DNA from: Deltaproteobacteria bacterium UBA6601
GTDB lineage: Bacteria; Myxococcota_A; UBA796; UBA9615
Assembly (NCBI GenBank): GCA_002433485.1
Contig: DJIF01000142.1
Coordinates: forward strand, 37,219 to 62,764
Direction of reading: 5' to 3'
Length of the DNA: 25,546 nucleotides
The position numbers and the translations under genes were made by a program. The notes under the pieces are model-generated. The model was not told where the DNA came from. It did no database searches and worked only from the letters and a program-made list of their open reading frames with translations. Of the stretch, positions 6,906 to 13,511 are shown piece after piece; the stretch's first letter is position 1; the number at the start of each line of letters is the position of its first letter.

Positions 6906-9257
6906 TCAGTGCTTGTGACCGTGCTCTTCGATCTTCTCGGCAGCGCCCTCGATGATCGTTACTTTGCCGGTTGGGTCCAGGGCAGCATTGCCCTTGATGT
7001 ACTCCTGCAGAAAGTCTCTAAAGCCTACCCCGGGGATGGCCTGTTCGAGCATGTTCTGCCAGTCCTCTGTGAGTGCAAAGCCGCCGCGATGGTCCTGGGC
7101 GAAGTTGATGTAGTAGCGCATTGCCTTGATCACATTCTCCCGGCCGAAGTTCTTGCGCAGCATATCCATCAACAGGGGCCCACGAGCGTAGATTGAGCTC
7201 TGGGTTTTGGCCTGGCCAGCTCGGTAGCCGACCCACAGCGGAGCAGTGCGGTCCTGCTTGTGACCGTTGCGGCGAATCTTCCATTCTTCCATGCGGTTCT
7301 CGTAGCCGGAGGTGTCGTTAGGGTCGCCGTTCTTCTGCTGGTCGCGGAACTCCACGTAGAGGGCTGCTGAGAACTCAGCGAAGGTCTCAGAGACCCACTG
7401 ATCGCGAGTGGAAAAGCCGGTCATAGCTCCCCACCACTCGTGGGCCAGCTCGTGAGGGATGAAGTAGTCACGAAGTTGTGGATCGGACACCCCGTAGATG
7501 TTCACCAGGTCGGTCTTTGAGATGTAGACCTCGCCGGTCATCTGCACCAGACCGGAGGGTGCCTGGGCATAGCCCATCCCGACCGGCATTTGGGCCAGAT
7601 CTAGCTCCTGGTAGGGGTAGGGTCGACCAAACAGGTGGGCGTAGTACTTGAGGATCCCGTCTGCTTCAGCGATGAAGGACTCGGCGTCTTTGCCCTGGCC
7701 CGGGTGGGTGTAGATGCGGATTTTGGTCTCGCCTGCGGCGACATCCGCGTCGTTTTCGGTGATAGCGAAGCGTCCGAACAGAATGACGGGGAAGATCACT
7801 GGCACCTGTTCTTTGATCACATGGACGTTGTATTTGCCTTCTTCAGTCATGGACAACAGAGTTCCGGAGGTCGCGGCTACGAAGGGCTTGGGCAGTTTCA
7901 ACTTCCAGTCAAAGGTGAAGTAGTCCGACATGTTCTCAGAGCCGGGGAACCAGCCCTGAACCGGCAGCCGATAGTTGACCAGCTTGACCACGTTGCCCAG
8001 GCTCTGCTGGTCGGTAAGACTGGTTGATGGTGGTGGTTGTTTGATGCCGTTGACCACCGCACCCTCAGTGACAATATCCAGTTGGAATCGGTCGCCTTTT
8101 TGAGGCTCGCCCGGTAGACGCACCATCAGCACGTTGCCGCTGTGCAGGTAGTCGAGTCGGTCGCCATTACCGTCGGTTAGAGACTTGACCTTGTAGCTCT
8201 GTCCGTTCTCGCTGAATTTGTTGATGAGCGAGAAGCGCACCATTCGTACGTTGTCCTCGCGCACGGTGAAGTCAGTCGTTCCCTTCATCCGGACACCGTA
8301 AAGACCCAGGTCCTGATCTCGGTAGACCGTCAGATCCAGGTTGTAGTGCTCGATGTCGATGTCACCGTTGAGGCGGTCCAAGGCGATCTCGGTGGGCTTC
8401 AGCTTGGCGTCGGTCTCGGGCAGCACCCACTGGCCCAGATCAAAGAAGTCCAGGGAGTCTCGATTAAGCGCGTAGGGACGCACGATGTTTAGGGTTACTG
8501 GCTCGGGGTCAACGGGGTCGATTCCGTAGCTTAGGAAGGCTGCACCCTTGATGGACTTGGTCGCCATGTCGATGAGTAAGCCGTTACGCTCGGTGCCGGC
8601 GAAAGCGTCCTGAGTCTGGATACGGCTGAAGGGAGAGAAGAATACTTTCTTACGCGACTTCCACAGCTTCTTGGCGGTCTTGATGCTCTTCTTGTCGATC
8701 TCCACGCTAGCGTCGGCGCCACTGAAGGTCTCTCGCCAGGAGCCGTTGAAATAGAGAATCGCGCCTTTGCTGATGATCGCGTCCAGGGAGCTGACATCGC
8801 TCTTCTTGCGGGTTGGGTGGACGTTACGAAGACCTTCGTTGAGCATCCAGCGTTCGGTCGAGTTGGGGCTTTCCCAGTGGAATGTCCCTGCTCCGATGTA
8901 AACAGCTGCGATCTGCTTTCGCTCTGGGATCTCTAAGCCTTCCAGCTCCGCCTCTTTGAGCTGTTTTGGCTTGATGGGGACAATCCAGCCGCCATCCAGC
9001 TTTGCCTTGGCGTAAGGGAGGTCCAATTCCATGGCATCGAGCTTGCGGGCTGCTTCGAAGTCAAGGGTGCCTTTTCTGCTGGCCTTGTAATAGAGCTGTA
9101 GGGGATTGCGCTTTTCCCGGCGCGCCCGTTCCATCAGCTCGTCGTCATCCTCGTCCTCGGCGTCACGGCGCTCAGACTGTGCATAGCCGGGGTTGGTAAG
9201 GATGAATGGGCTGCTGCCAATAAGCAGTATGAGCATCGAAAGTAGGTTGCGGTTCAT
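6906..9257 (-). CDS. secreted M1-family-like (gluzincin) zinc metalloprotease
   Basis: 783 residues with an N-terminal signal peptide (hydrophobic core LLSMLILLIGSSPFIL, likely cleavage near residue 27 after YAQ or just before it), so the protein is exported. The zinc motif HELAH is at 602-606, with a downstream SETFAEF supplying the third ligand at E624 and a catalytic-type Tyr690 in IYARGPLL. These are hallmarks of M1 peptidases. Two departures stand out. The spacing from HExxH to the Glu is 17 residues, not the usual 18, and the GAMEN aminopeptidase motif is replaced by GMGYAQAPSG near 560-569, as in some divergent bacterial M1-like proteins. About 300 residues before the M1 core include a charged stretch after the signal peptide and a region I cannot assign. 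The end is His-rich (HGHKH). It lies 15 nt after the SDR gene and 8 nt before rimI. Confidence 0.88.
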   Translation of the reverse strand: MNRNLLSMLILLIGSSPFILTNPGYAQSERRDAEDEDDDELMERARREKRNPLQLYYKASRKGTLDFEAARKLDAMELDLPYAKAKLDGGWIVPIKPKQLKEAELEGLEIPERKQIAAVYIGAGTFHWESPNSTERWMLNEGLRNVHPTRKKSDVSSLDAIISKGAILYFNGSWRETFSGADASVEIDKKSIKTAKKLWKSRKKVFFSPFSRIQTQDAFAGTERNGLLIDMATKSIKGAAFLSYGIDPVDPEPVTLNIVRPYALNRDSLDFFDLGQWVLPETDAKLKPTEIALDRLNGDIDIEHYNLDLTVYRDQDLGLYGVRMKGTTDFTVREDNVRMVRFSLINKFSENGQSYKVKSLTDGNGDRLDYLHSGNVLMVRLPGEPQKGDRFQLDIVTEGAVVNGIKQPPPSTSLTDQQSLGNVVKLVNYRLPVQGWFPGSENMSDYFTFDWKLKLPKPFVAATSGTLLSMTEEGKYNVHVIKEQVPVIFPVILFGRFAITENDADVAAGETKIRIYTHPGQGKDAESFIAEADGILKYYAHLFGRPYPYQELDLAQMPVGMGYAQAPSGLVQMTGEVYISKTDLVNIYGVSDPQLRDYFIPHELAHEWWGAMTGFSTRDQWVSETFAEFSAALYVEFRDQQKNGDPNDTSGYENRMEEWKIRRNGHKQDRTAPLWVGYRAGQAKTQSSIYARGPLLMDMLRKNFGRENVIKAMRYYINFAQDHRGGFALTEDWQNMLEQAIPGVGFRDFLQEYIKGNAALDPTGKVTIIEGAAEKIEEHGHKH

Positions 9258-9272
9258 CTCAAATCTCTCGGT

Positions 9273-10103
9273 TCAGCGAGTCCAGCTGGGGTCGACCAGT
9301 TGAATGGACATGGGGGTAGGTTCGACATCTGGGTCGCAGCGATAGGGACGTAGGTCCGTGATGCCGGCTTCGGCCAGAATGTCTTCATCCAGCCAGGCCT
9401 TAAAGCTGTGATCGCTGGGATCGCGCAGTAGGAGTTCGCGGGTTGCGTCAGCGAGGATCTCAGGGGTACGCCACTCTCCCAACTTGCCCATGCTGAGGTT
9501 TTCAGTGGCCGCGGTGCGGATTCCAGTGATGGGCCACAGCGCGTAAGAAGCGATACCGTCATCGGCGTTTTCTTCGGCGATGGCCCGGGCCAGCATGGTC
9601 ATTCCAAGCTTGCTGACCATGTAGGGCGCTTTACCCATCACCGTCTCGGGGTGTTCTGGCGGCGACATCATGAGAATGTGCCCAAAGCCCTGCTTCTTCA
9701 TGATCGGTAGGACCGCTCTGCTGCAAAGAAAGGCCCCGCGAACGTTGACGTCCATCACCAGGTCGAACTTCTTAGCGGTCCAGTGCTCCACTGGAGACCA
9801 GAAGATCGCTCCAGCGTTATTGATGAGATAGTCGACCCTGCCGAAGACCTCCATGGCTTGATCGACCATCGCATCGACCTGCTCGGGAAAGCGCACATCC
9901 ATTTGGACCGGGATGGCTCGAGCGCCTGCTGCCTCTACACTGGCCACCGTGTCATGCAGGGTGCCGGGTAACTTAGGGTGCGGCTCGATGGTCTTGGCCG
10001 CGGCGACGATGTTGCAGCCCTCGCGTGCCAGGGCCAGCGCGCAGGCGGCTCCCACGCCTCTGGAGGCGCCGGTAATGATCGCTACCCTGTCCTTCATTCT
10101 CAT
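9273..10103 (-). CDS. HSDL2-like short-chain dehydrogenase/reductase
   Basis: 276 residues from the ATG at 10103, which has AAGGA 10 nt upstream; an ATG at 10151 lies in the divergent promoter region and was rejected. The NAD(P)-binding motif TGASRGVG is at about 11-18, NNAG at 95-98, and the Ser147, Tyr161, Lys165 catalytic set is in SPPEHP...YMVSK. The EPHPKLPGT loop after the nucleotide site, the SPP segment and the ALWPITGIRTAA stretch are characteristic of the hydroxysteroid dehydrogenase-like 2 subgroup rather than of FabG. The human HSDL2 carries an SCP2 domain that is absent here. The substrate is unknown; fatty-acyl or sterol-like hydroxy compounds are possible. It heads the leftward run SDR, M1 protease, rimI, pyrK, pyrD, Tgs1-like. 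Confidence 0.92.
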   Translation of the reverse strand: MRMKDRVAIITGASRGVGAACALALAREGCNIVAAAKTIEPHPKLPGTLHDTVASVEAAGARAIPVQMDVRFPEQVDAMVDQAMEVFGRVDYLINNAGAIFWSPVEHWTAKKFDLVMDVNVRGAFLCSRAVLPIMKKQGFGHILMMSPPEHPETVMGKAPYMVSKLGMTMLARAIAEENADDGIASYALWPITGIRTAATENLSMGKLGEWRTPEILADATRELLLRDPSDHSFKAWLDEDILAEAGITDLRPYRCDPDVEPTPMSIQLVDPSWTR

Positions 10104-10129
10104 GGTCAAGTAGTCCTTCTTTGGCTTCC

Positions 10130-10158
10130 TCAGCAGCGAGGAAGATGCCAACTATAAT
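10130..10158 (+). promoter_or_regulatory. candidate divergent promoter (overlapping -10 elements)
   Basis: A perfect -10, TATAAT, lies at 10153-10158 on the plus strand, with a weak -35 (TCAGCA, 10130-10135) at a 17-bp spacing; this would start the glutaredoxin transcript near 10165. On the minus strand the same bases read TATAGT (10156-10151), a five-of-six -10 match pointing at the SDR gene, with no good -35. The site is thus a plausible bidirectional promoter in the 117-bp divergent gap. Confidence 0.5.
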
Positions 10159-10181
10159 GCGCTGTACAGAATCCGCACCCG

Positions 10182-10220
10182 GGACTTCTTTTAAGTCCTA
10201 CTGATCTGGAGATCATCAGC
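10182..10220 (+). other. inverted repeats in the glutaredoxin 5' leader
   Basis: Two inverted repeats occupy the predicted 56-nt leader. GGACTT/AAGTCC has a 5-nt loop (10182-10198), and CTGAT/ATCAG (10201-10219) encloses GATCTGGAGATC, with the ribosome site GGAG inside the loop. Folding of the second could mask the ribosome site of the ATG at 10221. They are not followed by a T run, so they are not terminators. Confidence 0.35.
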
Positions 10221-10703
10221 ATGGGAATTCGATCGCGCTTGAAGAGAAGACTCTTGACCCTCGCCGGTCGCGATCAAGAACGGCCTGCAGAACGTGCTGA
10301 TCGTCGTGCTACTGCTTCAGCTTCAGGCGCTTCGGCTCTTCCCATTACTGCAGTGCCGACCGGGCCGCCTGCCCCTGTGCTTGGGACCGAAGAGGTGCGG
10401 GCGTCGATCGAAGAAGATGTTCGCAATAACCCCGTCTTGCTCTATATGAAGGGCAGCGCCTTGATGCCAAAGTGTGGTTTCTCCGCTGCGGTAGTGGAGA
10501 TCCTGCGTCAACACGATGTTTCTTTTGAGACTCGGGATGTGACAACTAACGCAACCCTTCGCCAGGAGATCAAGGAGTTCAGTGATTGGCCAACCTTGCC
10601 CCAGCTCTATATCGGTGGTGAGTTTGTGGGCGGTTGTGACATCGTGCGCGAGATGAACGAGAACGGTGAACTGAGCGCTGCCCTTAAGCAGGCTTTGAAT
10701 TGA
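10221..10703 (+). CDS. grxD: monothiol CGFS glutaredoxin (Grx4/GrxD type) with N-terminal extension
   Basis: 160 residues. Monothiol CGFS glutaredoxins bind a [2Fe-2S] cluster with glutathione and act in iron-sulfur cluster trafficking rather than as thiol reductants. The active site MPKCGFS is at 82-88 (Cys85), with the upstream Lys in YMKGS and the conserved WPTLPQLYIGGEFVGGCDI stretch that binds glutathione. The glutaredoxin domain covers about 55-160. The first 54 residues are an extension, basic at the start and then Ala/Pro/Ser-rich, that the roughly 110-residue family core lacks. GGAG lies 10 bases before the ATG, inside an inverted repeat. The next gene is convergent, 7 nt away, so this looks monocistronic. 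Confidence 0.95.
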   Translation: MGIRSRLKRRLLTLAGRDQERPAERADRRATASASGASALPITAVPTGPPAPVLGTEEVRASIEEDVRNNPVLLYMKGSALMPKCGFSAAVVEILRQHDVSFETRDVTTNATLRQEIKEFSDWPTLPQLYIGGEFVGGCDIVREMNENGELSAALKQALN

Positions 10704-10710
10704 ACGTTGC

Positions 10711-11658
10711 TCAGGCGACGCGCGTTGCCTTGGGATCGGGCCGGTAGGTCTCGGGCAAAAGCTCCGCCACTGCCTGATGGGCACGAGCTGCGACCTCAAC
10801 TCTGCTCAAGCCTTCATCGATAAGCGCCTTGCTGTTGAGCAGTGGCCCGAAACAGCCGTGCACGGTTCCCGGCCGGATGAAGTCGTCTTCGATTCGGTCC
10901 ACTTCTTCAGAGCCCCACTGTCCTAGCGGCAGTAAGAGTACCCCTTCAATGGTGAGCCATCGAGCTACTGCTCGCAGGAAGGGTCCCATGTGGCCGCTGC
11001 GAGATCGAGTCCCCTCCGGGTACAGCAGGATGATGCGACCTCGGTCCATCTCTTTGCTGGCATCTTCCAGGCAGTGTCTGGCGATGTGAGCTACTTCTCG
11101 AGGTGAGAGGTCGGCGACATTGCTGGTCAGCTGGGTCGATTGGGCAACTCGGATCGACGGCGAAGAGGCGACGCCCATCCGTCGAATCGGATCGATATAG
11201 ACCTTTGGTCCAGCGACCGGGCACAAGCGCTGCATGATGCCGTTGCGACCGGCTCTCTGTATCAGGCCGCGGGTGCAGATGGTGTCCGCATAGCTGAGGT
11301 GGTTGCAGATGAGCATGACCCTCTCGCCGCGGTCTGACGCAGCGATTGCCTGGTCCAGATGCTGCAGTCCGCTCAGGCTGCAGTCTGCCTTCAATAGGGG
11401 GGCGACGAAGGCGAGTAACAGATCGCTGGCCAGCTTGTTACCGGGCTGCGAGCCGAATTCCCGACCGAGCATCTCGAACATTTTCAGAAGCTCCGACCAT
11501 TCCTCGATACTGGCGGCTCCAGTGCACTGGTTTACGCTCGCCTCGACTGCCTCACGGCGGTTACAGAGTGGCCCGACGTAGTCCCCTAGGAAGGAAGCGA
11601 GCCTTTTGCGTGACTCTTCGGGGGGCAGCGCAAGAAAGGCTTCGAGCTTCTCGGACAT
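10711..11658 (-). CDS. PlsC-like 1-acyl-glycerol-3-phosphate (lysophospholipid) acyltransferase
   Basis: 315 residues from the ATG at 11658; another in-frame ATG at 11706 would add 16 residues but leave almost no promoter space before the divergent gene. The acyltransferase motif I is NHLSYAD (His120, Asp125 from this start), and motif III is LLYPEGTRSR with Glu215. Together these identify the glycerolipid/lysophospholipid acyltransferase superfamily, which adds a fatty acyl chain to a lipid acceptor at the inner membrane. The roughly 100 residues before motif I are helical and unassigned. I see no strong transmembrane segment. Whether the acceptor is lysophosphatidic acid, another lysolipid or an ornithine-type lipid cannot be told. 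Neither start has a good Shine-Dalgarno sequence. Confidence 0.87.
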   Translation of the reverse strand: MSEKLEAFLALPPEESRKRLASFLGDYVGPLCNRREAVEASVNQCTGAASIEEWSELLKMFEMLGREFGSQPGNKLASDLLLAFVAPLLKADCSLSGLQHLDQAIAASDRGERVMLICNHLSYADTICTRGLIQRAGRNGIMQRLCPVAGPKVYIDPIRRMGVASSPSIRVAQSTQLTSNVADLSPREVAHIARHCLEDASKEMDRGRIILLYPEGTRSRSGHMGPFLRAVARWLTIEGVLLLPLGQWGSEEVDRIEDDFIRPGTVHGCFGPLLNSKALIDEGLSRVEVAARAHQAVAELLPETYRPDPKATRVA

Positions 11659-11735
11659 GGCCAGAGTCTGAATCCCACGACCCTTCCTGTCTAGTGAACG
11701 ATTCATTGCTGCTTGCAGCGAGCCTGTTGGGATGG

Positions 11736-11764
11736 TCGACTCATGTGCTGCGAAGAACTATCCT
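11736..11764 (+). promoter_or_regulatory. candidate promoter placing +1 at the ATG
   Basis: TCGACT (11736-11741, four of six -35 matches) and TATCCT (11759-11764, four of six -10 matches) are 17 bp apart. The -10 ends only six bases before the ATG at 11771, and no Shine-Dalgarno sequence precedes that ATG. If real, the transcript would begin at or within a base of the start codon and be leaderless. Confidence 0.35.
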
Positions 11765-11770
11765 CCGACG

Positions 11771-12430
11771 ATGGTTATCAGTTCGCGAGTGCTGCAGTTG
11801 TTGATTGCCTTGTGCTGTCTCGTGTTTGCACTTCCTGCGTTTGGTCAGCGTGAGCCGAGTCCTGTGCGGCCGCCGCAGCCGGGGGAAGGTGGCGATGCCA
11901 CGCTCCCCGCGGGCTACAAGGGGGTGGTCTGGGGAGCTAGCGCTGAAGCCATTATGGCGATTCTTGGCGGCATGGAAGTGCAGGCAACTCCCGATCCTCA
12001 CCTGCGTAAGCTCATCGAGCTGCCACCGCCCGGCTCTGAGGGTGATGGCATGGTTCGTCACTGGACTTTGTGGGATGACAAGCTGGTCGAGGTCACGATG
12101 TTCTTTCCCGGTCCCTTTACTTTGCGCGAAGGAAGGGAGCTTCGTGAAGCTTTTGAAAACAAGTACGGTCCCGCCAGGCTGGAGAAGATCAGCAAGGGTG
12201 TGGAGCGGGGTAGTAGTGCCTGGGATGTGAAGGTGGAGAAGCAGATCGTTGAGAAGCGTTGGCTCTGGCAGGACCCGTTCACTATTCAGATGCTCAAGAA
12301 TGATGTCCTGACTGGGCAGTGGATCAACATTCGCCAGAGTCGGATGTTCGAAGCGAGTCGCAACGCTCAGGCTGAGCAGGAGCGCAAGGAGGCGCAGTCC
12401 AAGAAGGTCAAGTCCATTATCTTGGACTGA
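11771..12430 (+). CDS. small secreted protein of unknown function
   Basis: 219 residues from the ATG at 11771, the first that gives a clean signal peptide: MVISSR, a hydrophobic core VLQLLIALCCLVFAL, and likely cleavage after PAFG or AFGQ. An ATG at 11732 would add 13 unlikely residues before it. The mature part starts Pro/Gly-rich and then contains YKGVVWGASAEAIMAIL, which resembles the G-x-x-WG-x-s-x-x-x-x motif at the start of several small periplasmic domains that fold around a helix and a beta-sheet; this is only a resemblance. The C-terminal 40 residues are highly charged and likely helical (AQAEQERKEAQSKK). It precedes the glycosyltransferase gene by 12 nt. I assign no function; export to the periplasm is well supported. 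Confidence 0.82.
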   Translation: MVISSRVLQLLIALCCLVFALPAFGQREPSPVRPPQPGEGGDATLPAGYKGVVWGASAEAIMAILGGMEVQATPDPHLRKLIELPPPGSEGDGMVRHWTLWDDKLVEVTMFFPGPFTLREGRELREAFENKYGPARLEKISKGVERGSSAWDVKVEKQIVEKRWLWQDPFTIQMLKNDVLTGQWINIRQSRMFEASRNAQAEQERKEAQSKKVKSIILD

Positions 12431-12442
12431 GCTGGGGAACTG

Positions 12443-13486
12443 ATGACGGAACCCCGCGTTCACGTCGCGATCCCGGTGCGGGGGGTTGCGCCCTGGCTTG
12501 ATCAGGCCCTTGAGTCTCTGGTTGCTCAGAGCTATCGAGCCTGGCAGGCCTGTGTCGTTGTTGATGCGGATCGGAATGAGCACGAACCGTGCTTTGAGAT
12601 TGCCGAGCGTTGGGCGCTGGCAGACGAGCGGATTGAGTGCATACGAGTGGGTCGGTTGGGGCTACCGTCAGCATTGAACCTGGCGCTCTCCCGGGCTGGC
12701 GACTGCGAGTATCTGGCCCGCTTTGACGGCGACGATATCTGTGAGCCCGAGCGCTTCGCCTGCCAGATTGATTTTCTTGATCGTTGCTCAGCTGTCGATG
12801 TACTGGACTCGCGGGCCTTGAGCTTTCGGAGTCCTGGAGACGGTGAGCTTCCTGAGGGGATGAAGCGCTATCAGCACTGGCACGACTCCATTGAGACCCA
12901 TGCTGACTTTGAGCGTGAATTTCTGGTGGAAAACCCAGTCTGTCATCCAACCGTAATGATGCGTGCCGAGACTCTGGGTCGCCTTGGTCGGGCGCAGGGA
13001 CCCTATCGCGACCTCGATGTGCCTGAAGATTATGATCTGTGGCTCCGCCTGCTCCAGATCGGGGCGCGCTTTCACAAGCTAGATCGTGCTCTGGTGCGCT
13101 GGCGTGATCATTCGGGTCGCTCGACCCGGACTTCTGTCATCTATGAAAAGGCGGCCTTCTTTCGTGCCAAGTGGGCTTATTTTCAAGCTCAGATCTTGCC
13201 AGGTCTTGAGTCCCTTGCGGTGTGTGGCGCTGGACGCGAGGGGCGGCGTTGGATTCGAGCACTGACTGCCTTGGGGGCGCCGCTTAAGGCGGTATCTGAG
13301 ATCTCCCCCAAGGCCATTGGCAGCACCCGCCATGGGGTACCGGTAGTCGAGAATCGAGAGCTGGGAGTTATCCGGCCCCAGCTCGCTCTGATTGCCGTAG
13401 GTACCGCTGGCGCGCGGACTATGATTGAGCAGGAGCTGGCTGAGATGGGAGTTCCTCATCTTGCAGTTGCTGGCATCGCGGGCTGA
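12443..13486 (+). CDS. family 2 glycosyltransferase with C-terminal Rossmann-like domain
   Basis: 347 residues; GGGGA sits 5 nt before the ATG. The GT-A fold begins with VHVAIPVRGVAPWLDQALESLVAQ, typical of GT2 enzymes that use nucleotide-sugar donors. The metal-binding DxD is DGDD at 95-98 and the base-like ED pair is in VPEDYDLWLRLL (E195, D196). The GT domain ends near 250. The last 90 residues start with LAVCGAGREGRRW, a glycine-rich nucleotide-binding turn, and continue as alternating strands and helices ending in a TAGARTMIEQELAEMGV segment, so a small Rossmann-like domain appears to be fused. No transmembrane segment is visible, so it likely works at the cytoplasmic face on surface-polysaccharide precursors. 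It sits 25 nt before the SGNH gene, which supports a joint role. Confidence 0.9.
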   Translation: MTEPRVHVAIPVRGVAPWLDQALESLVAQSYRAWQACVVVDADRNEHEPCFEIAERWALADERIECIRVGRLGLPSALNLALSRAGDCEYLARFDGDDICEPERFACQIDFLDRCSAVDVLDSRALSFRSPGDGELPEGMKRYQHWHDSIETHADFEREFLVENPVCHPTVMMRAETLGRLGRAQGPYRDLDVPEDYDLWLRLLQIGARFHKLDRALVRWRDHSGRSTRTSVIYEKAAFFRAKWAYFQAQILPGLESLAVCGAGREGRRWIRALTALGAPLKAVSEISPKAIGSTRHGVPVVENRELGVIRPQLALIAVGTAGARTMIEQELAEMGVPHLAVAGIAG

Positions 13487-13511
13487 TACTTGCCCCCAGA
13501 AGGGCCTGTCC

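Noticed and set aside
11741..12583. A 280-codon minus-strand open frame
   Set aside because: It covers the antisense of the secreted-protein gene and runs into the glycosyltransferase; the plus-strand frame has a signal peptide and good neighbours, while this one has neither.
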